Shown piece by piece: positions 1-8,719 of a DNA stretch of 64,000 bases. The notes under the pieces are model-generated. The model saw nothing but the letters and a program-made list of their open reading frames with translations, was not told where the DNA came from and did not search any database. The translations under genes were made by a program, and so were the position numbers. Each line of letters starts with the position of its first letter. The stretch's first letter is position 1. The stretch comes from Streptomyces sp. NRRL B-1140 (GTDB lineage: Bacteria > Actinomycetota > Actinomycetes > Streptomycetales > Streptomycetaceae): assembly GCF_001280065.1 (NCBI RefSeq), contig NZ_LGEA01000102.1, positions 416,348-480,347 of the forward strand. Direction: 5' to 3'.

Positions 1-105
1 GGGATGGGGCAGGCGGGGTGACACCCGCCGTCGCGCCGGTCCGAGGCCCTGCCGGGGCGCTCGGACGGCGACGACGCCCGTTCATGCGCTCAACGCGCCG
101 CAGCC

Positions 106-564
106 CTATCCCTCGATGTCGAGCGCGGTCCCGTACAGCCGGTCCACCTTCAGTCGGATGACGAGGCGCCGTTCGTCGACCAGTTGCTCGAAGAAGGCGT
201 CCTCGTCCTCCGGTTCGGCGCCCGCCGGGATCATCGCGAGCAGTTCGCGGCCTACCGCGTCGCCGGGGACTTCGGTGACCTCGGAGACCTCGGCCTCGCC
301 CTCGGCGACGGCGAACGACCAGACGTCCGCGCCCTGCACATGCAGTGCCGCACGCGGTTCACGGCGCAGGTGCTTGACCTTGACGCGGTCGGCCGTCGTG
401 GAGAACCGCACCGTGCGGGACTCGGCGTCCCAGCTGTACACCATGGTGGTCAGGTGGGGGTGGCCGCTGCGCTTGACGGTGGCGAGCGTGCCGAACTGCT
501 GCGTTCCGAGCAGGTCGGAAAGGGCTGCGCCGGACAGGAGGCGGGGCGCCGGTCTCTGAGTCAT
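106..564 (-). CDS. PPOX-family flavin/F420-binding split-barrel protein
   Basis: A 152-residue protein with the compact split-barrel fold of the pyridoxamine-5'-phosphate-oxidase/F420-dependent family, cytoplasmic, probably a small redox enzyme with an unknown substrate. The N-terminal half shows the typical pattern of a strand reading TLATVKRSGHPHLT, then FSTTADRVKVKHLRREPRAA around residues 54-73, where family members hold the cofactor phosphate. The length matches single-domain members. The ATG is preceded at some distance by GGAG. It stands alone, divergent from the dioxygenase gene. Flavin versus F420 cannot be decided from sequence by eye. Confidence 0.85.
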   Translation of the reverse strand: MTQRPAPRLLSGAALSDLLGTQQFGTLATVKRSGHPHLTTMVYSWDAESRTVRFSTTADRVKVKHLRREPRAALHVQGADVWSFAVAEGEAEVSEVTEVPGDAVGRELLAMIPAGAEPEDEDAFFEQLVDERRLVIRLKVDRLYGTALDIEG

Positions 565-989
565 GCCATCGCCAACTCCGTTGTTCTGGAAATTATTTCA
601 GGCTGCCGGGAGACGTCTGACCTCGGCCCGCACGGCGGGGGTTGATGGAGCATGCGGGTCACACCACCCGGCACTCACCGGCCAACCTGCTGCCGCTCTC
701 GGCCCATCTGCTCCGAACACCGGAGAAGCCGCCCCTTTCACCTGGGCATGAGGGCCCGGGTGCGGTCGAGGACATCGGCCGCTGCATCCGACCCGGCGTG
801 CCGCCATTTCGCGGACGCGTCCCTCAACGCCGAACGGCCACGTCACCCACCAGCGGGTCCCACGCCCCTGGCCACCCGTGTCGGCGCCACCAGAGCCCGC
901 ACATACCTGTCTCGTCAGATACTTGACGTCGCATCACTTTGCCGAACTCACAGCTCCTCGACAGATTTCGCCCCTACTCTGCCGTGTCC
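565..989. other. intergenic region between divergent genes
   Basis: About 425 bases separating the divergent PPOX and dioxygenase genes. I see no convincing gene, hairpin or tRNA. It must hold the promoters of both genes. On the plus strand a TACTCT box at 975-980 sits 9 bases before the dioxygenase ATG and could be a -10 element of an almost leaderless transcript. Confidence 0.4.
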
Positions 990-1769
990 ATGACAGACAC
1001 TCCGAAGAAACACCCCGCCACCCCCATCAACCGCCGCACCGTTCTGCTCGCCACCGGCGCCACCGCCGCCACGCTGGCCGTCGGCGCTGCGTCCTCCTCG
1101 GCCGACCAGGTCACCCAGGAGACCGGCCCCACCGCCCCCGTCGCCGCCGCAGCCGTCTGCACCCTGACGAAGGAGCTGACCGAAGGCCCGTACTACCTCG
1201 ACGGCCAGTACGTCCGCTCCGACATCCGGGAGGACAAGACGGGCATCCCCCTGAAGCTGACGCTGACGGTCGTCGACGACGACACCTGCGTTCCGCTCAA
1301 GAACGCCCTGGTGGAGCTCTGGCACTGCGACGCCCTCGGCGAGTACTCCGGGTTCGTGGGCAACAACGGCCACGACGAACCCGACAACGGCACGTTCCTG
1401 CGCGGCGGCGTCCTCACCGACGCGAGCGGAGTCGCGGCGATCACCACGGTCTACCCCGGCTGGTACCGGGGCCGCTGCGTGCACATCCACGTCAAGGTCC
1501 ACACCAACGTCACCCTGACCCCCGACGGCTCCTTCACCGGCGGCCGCGAACTGCACACGGGCCAGCTCTTCTTCGCCGAGACGATCACCACCAAGGTCGC
1601 GGCCCTCGCCACGTACAAGGTCAACACGGTCCCGCGCACCACCCTGGCCCGGGACTCGATCTACGACGACGGAGGCGCCGCCTCGGGCCTCCTCACCCTC
1701 ACCCCGCTCGGCAGCACGACGTCCGCCGGCTACGCGGGCACGCTGACCCTCGGCGTGGAACAGGGCTGA
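990..1769 (+). CDS. Tat-exported intradiol ring-cleavage dioxygenase
   Basis: Predicted 259-residue extracytoplasmic non-heme iron(III) dioxygenase that opens catechol-type aromatic rings between the hydroxyls. The N-terminus has a twin-arginine signal (NRRTVLLATG, Arg15-Arg16, then an Ala-rich stretch to about residue 38). The intradiol core follows, with candidate iron ligands Tyr119 (GEYSGF), Tyr159, His165 and His167 (WYRGRCVHIHVKV), matching the Tyr-Tyr-His-His set of protocatechuate 3,4-dioxygenases. The ATG at 990 is chosen over an upstream in-frame ATG because the Tat signal begins here. There is no clear Shine-Dalgarno, so the mRNA may be leaderless. No other catabolic genes adjoin it, so it may act on lignin- or humus-derived phenols outside the cell. 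Confidence 0.9.
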   Translation: MTDTPKKHPATPINRRTVLLATGATAATLAVGAASSSADQVTQETGPTAPVAAAAVCTLTKELTEGPYYLDGQYVRSDIREDKTGIPLKLTLTVVDDDTCVPLKNALVELWHCDALGEYSGFVGNNGHDEPDNGTFLRGGVLTDASGVAAITTVYPGWYRGRCVHIHVKVHTNVTLTPDGSFTGGRELHTGQLFFAETITTKVAALATYKVNTVPRTTLARDSIYDDGGAASGLLTLTPLGSTTSAGYAGTLTLGVEQG

Positions 1770-1794
1770 CGCCGGTCACACCCGGCGCGTAGCG

Positions 1795-1826
1795 CGGGGG
1801 CCTCTCGTACAGGCGAGTGGCCCCCG
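1795..1826. terminator. bidirectional terminator hairpin
   Basis: Inverted repeat CGGGGGCC (1795-1802) / GGCCCCCG (1819-1826), with an inner CTCG/CGAG stem across a single T-T mismatch. It lies between the convergent dioxygenase and YciI genes. Confidence 0.7.
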
Positions 1827-1854
1827 TCCCTTCACTCCCGGCTCGCTCCGCGCC

Positions 1855-2403
1855 TCACCGGCGTCCGCCGAACTCCCAGTCGTGCACCTCGACGTCGGCG
1901 TACCTCTCCCGGGCCAGCACGGCACGCGCCACCTCCGCGTCCGGCGCCCGCACCAGCGCAGCCGTGCCCAGCCACACGGCACCGTCGTCGGACAGCAGCG
2001 GCCCATACGCGATCAGTTCGTCGTGGCAGGGCGGCACGTCGAGGTCGGCGGCCGGACCGCCGCCGAGGCCGAGTACCAGGAAGCGGGGACCGCCCGTAGA
2101 GCCGCCCGGGAAGTCCCACATGGTGCGGCCCAGCACGTTGCGCCACCGGCGCAGCAGCACGTCCCGGTACACCCCGGCCTGGTAGCCCGGCTCGTCGAAG
2201 GCGAACGCCCGGGCGGCCGCGGGGTCGGGCAGGTCGACGATGTGAACGCTGCCGCTCGGCGTCTCCCCGTCGGCGGCGAAGGTCGGCCCGCGGGCGATCA
2301 ACTCCGCCTCGTACCGGTCCATGTAAGCCCAGTGCGCCTCCCCCAGCTCCTCACGCAGCGGCAGGGAGCCGGGGCGGTCGCGGTGATAGCAGAAGAACTC
2401 CAT
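1855..2403 (-). CDS. tandem YciI-like domain protein
   Basis: A 182-residue cytoplasmic protein made of two consecutive YciI/YCII-type ferredoxin-like domains. Domain one runs about residues 1-95 (MEFFCYHRDRPGS start; HWAYMDRYEAELIARGP, the part that carries the conserved His). Domain two runs about residues 105-178 (HDELIAYGPLLSDDG and a C-terminal VEVHDWEFGG). YciI proteins are small putative enzymes or binding proteins of unsettled function. It is divergent from the alpha/beta hydrolase gene across about 60 bases. A duplicated YciI unit is less common than the single 100-residue form, so this may act as a pseudo-dimer. Confidence 0.8.
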   Translation of the reverse strand: MEFFCYHRDRPGSLPLREELGEAHWAYMDRYEAELIARGPTFAADGETPSGSVHIVDLPDPAAARAFAFDEPGYQAGVYRDVLLRRWRNVLGRTMWDFPGGSTGGPRFLVLGLGGGPAADLDVPPCHDELIAYGPLLSDDGAVWLGTAALVRAPDAEVARAVLARERYADVEVHDWEFGGRR

Positions 2404-2417
2404 GCCGCAGACTACTG

Positions 2418-2446
2418 TTGACTGTCCACCGACACCGACGTCATAT
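2418..2446 (+). promoter_or_regulatory. SigA/HrdB-type promoter for the alpha/beta hydrolase
   Basis: TTGACT at 2418-2423 and TCATAT at 2441-2446 with a 17-base spacer. Transcription would start about 2453, just before the GGGGGAC ribosome site and the GTG at 2466. It overlaps an upstream in-frame ATG, which argues against that ATG as the start. Confidence 0.6.
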
Positions 2447-2465
2447 CCACGGGGGACGAAAGACC

Positions 2466-3242
2466 GTGCGCAGCGCCGCCGTAACGCCCGAGGGCGATCG
2501 AATCCGCTGGGTCGAACTGCCGGGACGGGAGCCCGCGCGCGTCTATGTGCACGGGCTGGGCGCCACCTCGCCGCCCTACTTCACCGAGGCCGCTGTCGAT
2601 CCGCGCCTGGCCGGGCACCGCTCCCTGCTGATCGACATGCTCGGCCACGGCATCAGCGACCGCCCTGCGCACTTCGGCTACACACTGGAATCACACGCCG
2701 ACGCACTCGCCGGCGCCCTGACGGCAGCGGGTGTCTCGGCCGCCGAAGTGATCGCCCACAGCATGGGTGGCTCGGTGGCGATCGTCCTGGCGGCCCGCCA
2801 CCCCGACCTGGTCTCCCGCCTGGTCCTCATCGACGCGAACCTCGACCCGGTCCCGCGGGCGCCCGGCTCTCAGGGCAGCAGCGGCATCGCCGCCTACTCC
2901 GAGGAGGAGTTCGTGACGGGCGGCGGCTGGGAGGAGGTGCGCGACCGGGTCGGCCCGCACTGGTGGTCCACGATGCGCCTGGCCGGCCGCGAGGCCCTGC
3001 ACCGCAGCGCGTACCACCTCACCAGCGGTACGACCCCAACGATGCGGGAGCTGCTGCTGGAGCTGAAGATCCCCCGCGCCTTCCTGCTTCCCGAGTGCGA
3101 CGGCCCCCTTCCCGGCGCCGACGCCCTCACCGAGGCCGGAGTGTCCGTCGTCGCGATCCCCGACTGCGGCCACAACATCATGCTGGACAACCCGGAGGGC
3201 TTCGTGAAGGCCACGGCGGAGGCACTGGCGACGCTGGACTGA
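2466..3242 (+). CDS. alpha/beta-fold hydrolase
   Basis: A 258-residue cytoplasmic serine hydrolase of the alpha/beta superfamily. An HG oxyanion motif occurs early (VYVHGLGATSP), the nucleophile elbow is HSMGGS with Ser99, and the likely catalytic His lies in DCGHNIML near the C-terminus. The acid is probably in the loop after FLLPECDGPLPGAD. The substrate is unknown (ester, lactone or C-C hydrolase). The GTG at 2466 is preferred because a good promoter covers the alternative ATG at 2418 and GGGGGAC lies just upstream. It ends in front of a strong convergent terminator. Confidence 0.88.
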   Translation: MRSAAVTPEGDRIRWVELPGREPARVYVHGLGATSPPYFTEAAVDPRLAGHRSLLIDMLGHGISDRPAHFGYTLESHADALAGALTAAGVSAAEVIAHSMGGSVAIVLAARHPDLVSRLVLIDANLDPVPRAPGSQGSSGIAAYSEEEFVTGGGWEEVRDRVGPHWWSTMRLAGREALHRSAYHLTSGTTPTMRELLLELKIPRAFLLPECDGPLPGADALTEAGVSVVAIPDCGHNIMLDNPEGFVKATAEALATLD

Positions 3243-3275
3243 CCGGCCCTCACCTGCCGCGGCTCCGACCAGAAG

Positions 3276-3310
3276 CAGTGCCGCGCCCGCACGATGCGGG
3301 CGCGGCACTG
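3276..3310. terminator. bidirectional terminator, 16-bp perfect stem
   Basis: Perfect 16-bp inverted repeat (3276-3291 and 3295-3310, arms beginning CAGTGCCGCGCCC) with a 3-base CGA loop. It lies between the convergent hydrolase and SapA-like genes. Confidence 0.85.
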
Positions 3311-3323
3311 TCGCGAGGCGACG

Positions 3324-3878
3324 TCAGTTGCAGGATCCCACGGTGAGGATGTTGTCGACGACGACCTTGCTTCCGACCTTCATGTACGAGTACGCCTCGC
3401 CGCAGTAGCCCTTGTTCTGATAGACGGGCCCGGCGTAAGTGCTGAAGGTGCCGAAGTCTTCCTTGTGAGGCGTATCGGTGTAGTTGTCCTTCAGCCGGAT
3501 CCCCATGTAGTGCGCCGCGCCGGTGTCATTGAAGAACACGGCGCAGATCGGCTTGTCGTAGTACCGGTCGCCCGTGGTCTTGCCGTTGGTCCACGTGTAG
3601 GTGGTGCCGTAGGTCCCGTAGCGGGCGGCCCCGGTGGAGATGGTGTAGCCGGATCCGCACACGTTGGCGGCGGCCGCGGCGACTCCCGCCTCGGCCGCGA
3701 TGATCCGCTTGGTCTCGGCCGACGCCTCCTTGGCGACCTTGACGCCCTCGATGTCCATGGTCTGGATCGCCGCGCTCGCCTTCGGTGCGGGCTGGTCGGC
3801 GGCCGACGCGGTGGGCGTCATCGCTGTCGCGGCAAGCAGGACGGCGCAGACGCCACCCAGACGTATCCCCGTCTTCAT
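3324..3878 (-). CDS. spore-associated protein A (SapA)-like secreted protein
   Basis: A 184-residue secreted protein. A Sec signal peptide (MKTGIRLGGVCAVLLAATAM, cleavage probably after ASA near residue 27) precedes a short Ala/Lys-rich propeptide-like stretch. The mature domain begins ANVCGSGYTI and contains TYAGPVYQNKGYC, both strongly reminiscent of Streptomyces spore-associated protein SapA. Four Cys in the mature part suggest two disulfides. An excellent AGGGGGAA ribosome site precedes the ATG. The family is found on the spore surface, but the molecular role is unknown. It is probably developmentally expressed, although I see no diagnostic promoter. Confidence 0.78.
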   Translation of the reverse strand: MKTGIRLGGVCAVLLAATAMTPTASAADQPAPKASAAIQTMDIEGVKVAKEASAETKRIIAAEAGVAAAAANVCGSGYTISTGAARYGTYGTTYTWTNGKTTGDRYYDKPICAVFFNDTGAAHYMGIRLKDNYTDTPHKEDFGTFSTYAGPVYQNKGYCGEAYSYMKVGSKVVVDNILTVGSCN

Positions 3879-4567
3879 ATTTTCCCCCTATGAGTGACAG
3901 TCAGATGATCGTGTCGCACAGACCGTAGCGCATCGCACACGCAAGCGGGCAAAGGTTTTTGCATGTCAGCCCGGAGGGGCGGGAATCAGCCAACGTGTCG
4001 AGCCCCTCCCTCCGGTCTTTCCGTCCGACTTCGTCGAAGATTCACAGATCAGGAGACGGTGCGCCCTGTCCGGCGGCCTCCCCCGGACATGACCTTCTTT
4101 TTGCCATGCCCGGATCAGTGCTTATTTCTGATGGTGCCGTGTGTCTACAGTGACCGGGCACTCAGGCGACCTGGTCTCATCACCCGGTCTCGGGTGCCGC
4201 TCGGGGGGAGCAAGTGCTGTTGACCCAGCACTCGTATGACCACATTCCTCCCATGGCGTTCAAACGGGGGAGGAACAGGCATGTCTGACACCTGCCGCGC
4301 GGGCAAGCATCGCGGCCTGGGCCATTTCGGCCATCGAGCCCGCCACACACAGCCCTTCTGATGCGTAGAGGGCCGGTTCATCCTCCGGCCCAGCACAGCG
4401 AGGGTCGACGACTCCGGCTGAAGACGACAGAGCGACGGGCACGCCGATGTGCCGCTTGCCTCTGCCGTCGCGGTTCCTTCCGCCCGCTTCAACGCATCAC
4501 CCACGTGCCGAGGCTCCGTTGCGCCGCGCACAAGCGTTCCCCCACCTCTCAACCATGGAGACGTTCT
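3879..4567. other. long intergenic region before the SGNH hydrolase
   Basis: About 690 bases. The in-frame extension upstream of the hydrolase (from 4361) is Arg/Cys-rich and lacks the third-position GC pattern of real genes here, so I treat it as non-coding. It contains a 7-bp inverted repeat AGTGCTG/CAGCACT at 4213-4219 and 4226-4232 surrounding a TTGACC, which could be an operator over a -35 box. It also holds a 26-codon ORF with a strong ribosome site (listed separately). Confidence 0.4.
4281..4361 (+). CDS. possible 26-residue leader peptide
   Basis: A short ORF (MSDTCRAGKHRG start, ending HTQPF) directly behind a near-perfect GGGGGAGGAA ribosome site at 4266-4275. It is rich in His and Arg with one Cys, and unlike any family I recognise. 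It sits in the long 5' region of the SGNH hydrolase and could be a regulatory upstream ORF. The only support is the ribosome site and position. Confidence 0.25.
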   Translation: MSDTCRAGKHRGLGHFGHRARHTQPF

Positions 4568-7500
4568 TTGAGACGGGCCAGCAGACACACGTACGCGCGT
4601 GTTCCCATCAGTTGCGCCATCGCCACCGCGATCGCGTTCGGAACCGCGGTCCAGGCGCAAGCCGCTCCCCAGGAGGCACCGACGCCGCCCCCGAATGCCG
4701 CCGAGGGATGGTCCGGCTCCGCCGCGCCCCGCGTGAAGGCGGACGAGGACGGCCACAAGGACCGCGTTCCCGCCAAGAAGCGCAGCAAGGTGCTCGGCAG
4801 CGGCTACACCAAGTCCTCGGACACCGCGTGGACCACCATCGGTGACGCCACCGGCTTCCACGTCATGACCGCCGACGAGGCCGACGGCTACCGCTGGAAG
4901 ACCGCGGCGACCCTCGTGGAACCCGGGTTCTCCGACACCGACACCTGGATCGGCAACGCCTGCGTCACCGCCTCAGGTGACCGGGCCATGGTCGCCTACG
5001 CGCCGCGCACCTTCACCAACAAGCCCAACCTCATGGCCCGGGGCGCCTTCACGGCTGCCGTGGACCTGAACTCGGGCGAGGTCACGAAGCTGCCGTACCA
5101 GGCGAGCCTCGCCTACTTCTCGCCCGGCTGCGGCGACGGCGAGCAGGCGGTGCTCTCGCAGTTCACCGACGAGAACACGTCGAACCGGAACGAGACCCGT
5201 CTGATCACCGTCGACGCCCGTACGGGCAAGACGAAGAAGAAGACCACGGTGAAGGGCCAGATCACCTCCGCCGTCCCGACCCGAGGCGGCGTCGTCGCCG
5301 CGCAGGGCAACGCGATCGTCCGGATCACCGGTGGCGGGAAGTCCGAGCTGGTCACACGCACGGAGAACACGCCCTTCAGCCTCTCCGTCACCAAGGACGG
5401 CGGCATCGCCTTCCTGGACCGCACGCACGACGCGCGGGCTGCGAAGAAGGTGCTGGCCCGCGCCACCGCCGCGAAGCCCGCCGAGGTCGCGTCCGCCGGC
5501 AACACGTCCGAGGTCAAGTACCTGACGGGCGGACAGCTCAAGGGCCGGGCCGTCAAGGCCCGGACGGTCGCCGAGGGCAATCTGACCGGTATGGACCTCA
5601 CCCGCGCCGCCGACGGGACCACGATCGTCACCGGTGCGGCGAAGAACGTCGGCACTCTGCCGAAGGACGTGCGGAACCCGGGCGGTATCGACAAGGACGC
5701 CACCGCCTCCACCCGGGCCCGCGCCGTCGTGAACTCCGCGTGGGCCGACGGCAAGGACACCCGCATCCGTCCCTCGGAATACGACACGGCGCGCACGGCC
5801 CGCATCGAGATGAGCCACCTGCCCACCGGCAGCGAGCCCGTCTTCGAGGCCAACCCGGCCGCGTCCCCGGTCAATCCGGACCCGGCCGAGGGCCAGGACC
5901 GTTCCCCGGCGCTGGGCACCGCCCCCGCCAAGAGCGGTGGCACGGTGGGCGGCAAGAAGACGGCGCTGCTGAACATCGCGGAGCCGGAGTCGGAGCGGAC
6001 CTGCGCCGTGGAGCGGGGCAACCCGCAGAAGCAGGCCTTCCAGCCGAAGCCGCGGCAGATCGAGTGGGCTGTCAACCGGGCCATCGAAGGCACGATGGAC
6101 CAGCATGTGAAGCGGGCCGCCAACTGGAAGAACATGGGGATGGGGGCCTACTCGCCGCAATCCCTCATCGGCGGCCTCACCCCGCTCACCGGCGGCGGGC
6201 GCATACCCGCCCAGGTGTTCCTCGGCATCACCGCCCAGGAATCCAACATGTGGCAGGCCACCCGCTTCGCCGCACCGGGCACCACCGCCAACAGCCTCAT
6301 CGGCAACTACTACGGCCTCGTCCACAACGAGCACGGCGAGGTCGACGACCCCTGGGCCATCAACTGGCCCGCAGCGGACTGCGGTTACGGCATCACGCAG
6401 GTCACCGACGGTATGCGTCTGCCCGGCAAGCCGTACGAGAACGGCGAGGTCCGGCCGTCCAAGCCGCGCGCGTACCAGGACGCCGTCGCGCTGGACTACA
6501 CCGCGAACGTCGCGGCCGGCGTGAACATCCTCGCCGAGAAGTGGAACCAGACCCGCAAGGCCGGCCTCACCGTGAACAACGGTGACCCGAAGGCCATCGA
6601 GAACTGGTTCTTCGCCCTGTGGGCCTACAACTCCGGGTTCTACGAGCAGGCGGACGCGGGCAAGAACGGGGGCAAGTGGGGCGTGGGCTGGGCCAACAAC
6701 CCGGCAAGCCCCACCTACAAGCCGAACCGGACCCCGTTCCTGGAGAACGAGAACGGTGGTGACGACTACTCCCACGCCGCCAAGCCGCAGTTCTGGCCGT
6801 ACCCGGAGAAGGTCATCGGCTGGGCCGCGCGCCCGCTGGAGGCGCTGGAGGCGCCGGGCACCCTCGTCCACGGTTTCCGGCCGGCCTGGTGGACCGAGCC
6901 CATGTTCCGCACCCTGGCCAAGCCGCCGGTCGCACTGTTCTGTGACGGTTCCAACGAATGCGACCCGAGCAAGATCAAGGAGGGCGCGTCGAACGACTCG
7001 CCCGCGACGGGTCCTTGCCAGCGGTCGGACTTCCGGTGCTGGTGGAACAAGAAGGTGGAGTGGAAGAACTGCGGAGCCGGTTCCTGCGGCAACGAGATCT
7101 TCCGCTTCAACAGCACCTACCCGGAAGAGGCGGACGGCAACTCCCACCCGCCCCGTTGCGACGCCGAGATCCCGGGAACCACGTACATCGTCGACAACGT
7201 GAACTCCGGTCAGCGGATCGCGGGCAAGGACGGCAGACGCTGCTTCGACACCGGCAAGTCGGCCGGCTCGTTCAAGTTCGACTTCGCCACGCCCTCGGCC
7301 AGGATGGACACCCACCAGCTCGGTGTGGGGTACGGGAACCACATCTGGTTCTCCACCACCCACAAGGGCAGTTCCCCGGGGACGGATCAGCGGCTGAAGG
7401 CCACCGGCACCTGGACCGGCCCCAGCGCCGTCAAGGGCTGGACCCGGGTCCTGGTCCACATGCCGAACGTGGCCGCGCGGTCCCAGCAGGCGACGTACTC

Positions 7501-8614
7501 GGTGTCGGGCACCGACTCCAAGTCTCCGCAGCGTGTCGCTCCGCAGCGCATCCGCAGTAACGAGTGGCGCTCGCTCGGCGTCTTCAACTTCACCGGAACC
7601 CCGTCGGTGTCCCTGTCCAACATCACCGACGAGGCTCCGGGCGTCGACATCGCCTGGGACGCCATCGCCTTCCAGACGCTCGGCGCCAACCCGACGCACG
7701 TGGTCGGCATGGGTGACTCCTTCGCCTCCGGCGAAGGTGCCGACAACGAGGGCGGAAAGGACTACTTCCGGGAGACGGACTACAAGGAGGATCTCGGCAG
7801 CAGCGAGATCGTCAACAAGTGCCACCGCTCCAAGCAGGCCTGGATCCGGCAGGCGACCCTGCCCGGCAGGTCCCAGTCCATCGGAAAGATCTCCGACGAC
7901 TACGGCAACGTCGACCTGAGCTTCATCGCCTGCTCGGGCGCGCGTACCTACAACGTCTGGTCGGGCGGCAAGGGGCAGCAGAACTCGCTGCCCCAGATGG
8001 ACCTCGGTTACCTCGACCAGAACACGGACATCGTGACCATCGCCATCGGCGGTAACGACTCCCTGTTCTCGGACGTGTTCAACGAATGCGTCTGGAAGGC
8101 CGGACTGAGCCTCTGCCAGGACGCCGAGATCGACATGAAGAACCCGGACACGGGCGACAAGACCGGCGAGAAGACCGGTCCGCTCAAGGACTTCATGCCC
8201 AACTGGATCGCCAACGAGGTCAAGCCGAGGATCGTCAAGGTCCTCAACCAGATCAAGGCCCGTGCGCCACAGGCCAAGATCTACCTCGTGGGCTACCCGC
8301 CGCTCCTGGAAAGGAACGGCCAGTGCATCCCGGGTATCGGCACCGAGGAGGCGCCGTGGCTGAACAACGAGGTCGCTCCGAAGCTGAGCCAGGAGATGAA
8401 GGCCGCCGCGACGTCGGCCGGGGCCACGTTCGTCGATCCCGCGTCGGACTTCAAGGGCAAGGCGATCTGCGGTGACCCCGAATCCATCCACGGTATCGTC
8501 AACGACGGCCGGTCCGAGGCGGACAACGATGCGCCCAACCCGTCGATGAAGTCCTTCCACCCGAAGATCTCCGGCGCCCGGCTCTACGCCAACGCCCTGG
8601 AGCGCGCCCTGTAG
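4568..8614 (+). CDS. large secreted multidomain SGNH/GDSL hydrolase with transglycosylase-like and golvesin-like regions
   Basis: Predicted 1348-residue exported protein. A signal peptide lies in residues 1-36 (ISCAIATAIAFGTAVQAQA). A roughly 450-residue region resembling a beta-propeller or repeat domain follows. Near residues 540-760 there is a lysozyme/transglycosylase-like segment (FLGITAQESNMWQATRF, with a candidate Glu, then CGYGITQVTDGM and ALWAYNSGFYEQ). A beta-rich module like golvesin C-terminal domains follows (TYIVDNVNSGQRIAG). The C-terminal SGNH hydrolase has GDS nucleophile Ser1051, GGND at 1161-1164 and the His1331 region (SFHPKISG). The TTG at 4568 is chosen because GGAG lies 7 bases upstream and the signal peptide starts there. 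Likely role is remodelling of cell-wall glycan or esters at the surface; substrate unknown. Confidence 0.82.
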   Translation: MRRASRHTYARVPISCAIATAIAFGTAVQAQAAPQEAPTPPPNAAEGWSGSAAPRVKADEDGHKDRVPAKKRSKVLGSGYTKSSDTAWTTIGDATGFHVMTADEADGYRWKTAATLVEPGFSDTDTWIGNACVTASGDRAMVAYAPRTFTNKPNLMARGAFTAAVDLNSGEVTKLPYQASLAYFSPGCGDGEQAVLSQFTDENTSNRNETRLITVDARTGKTKKKTTVKGQITSAVPTRGGVVAAQGNAIVRITGGGKSELVTRTENTPFSLSVTKDGGIAFLDRTHDARAAKKVLARATAAKPAEVASAGNTSEVKYLTGGQLKGRAVKARTVAEGNLTGMDLTRAADGTTIVTGAAKNVGTLPKDVRNPGGIDKDATASTRARAVVNSAWADGKDTRIRPSEYDTARTARIEMSHLPTGSEPVFEANPAASPVNPDPAEGQDRSPALGTAPAKSGGTVGGKKTALLNIAEPESERTCAVERGNPQKQAFQPKPRQIEWAVNRAIEGTMDQHVKRAANWKNMGMGAYSPQSLIGGLTPLTGGGRIPAQVFLGITAQESNMWQATRFAAPGTTANSLIGNYYGLVHNEHGEVDDPWAINWPAADCGYGITQVTDGMRLPGKPYENGEVRPSKPRAYQDAVALDYTANVAAGVNILAEKWNQTRKAGLTVNNGDPKAIENWFFALWAYNSGFYEQADAGKNGGKWGVGWANNPASPTYKPNRTPFLENENGGDDYSHAAKPQFWPYPEKVIGWAARPLEALEAPGTLVHGFRPAWWTEPMFRTLAKPPVALFCDGSNECDPSKIKEGASNDSPATGPCQRSDFRCWWNKKVEWKNCGAGSCGNEIFRFNSTYPEEADGNSHPPRCDAEIPGTTYIVDNVNSGQRIAGKDGRRCFDTGKSAGSFKFDFATPSARMDTHQLGVGYGNHIWFSTTHKGSSPGTDQRLKATGTWTGPSAVKGWTRVLVHMPNVAARSQQATYSVSGTDSKSPQRVAPQRIRSNEWRSLGVFNFTGTPSVSLSNITDEAPGVDIAWDAIAFQTLGANPTHVVGMGDSFASGEGADNEGGKDYFRETDYKEDLGSSEIVNKCHRSKQAWIRQATLPGRSQSIGKISDDYGNVDLSFIACSGARTYNVWSGGKGQQNSLPQMDLGYLDQNTDIVTIAIGGNDSLFSDVFNECVWKAGLSLCQDAEIDMKNPDTGDKTGEKTGPLKDFMPNWIANEVKPRIVKVLNQIKARAPQAKIYLVGYPPLLERNGQCIPGIGTEEAPWLNNEVAPKLSQEMKAAATSAGATFVDPASDFKGKAICGDPESIHGIVNDGRSEADNDAPNPSMKSFHPKISGARLYANALERAL

Positions 8615-8660
8615 TACCCGAGGGACCGGCCACACCGTGGTCGCCGTCCGCACACATCCG

Positions 8661-8690
8661 TGGGCCCCAGCACACTCGTGCTGGGGCCCA
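8661..8690 (+). terminator. terminator after SGNH hydrolase gene
   Basis: Perfect 13-bp inverted repeat TGGGCCCCAGCAC / GTGCTGGGGCCCA with a 4-base loop, 46 bases past the stop codon and before the ribosome site of the next gene. Confidence 0.8.
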
Positions 8691-8719
8691 TCGGCCTGCG
8701 AAGAGCGAGGAGTTCCGTC

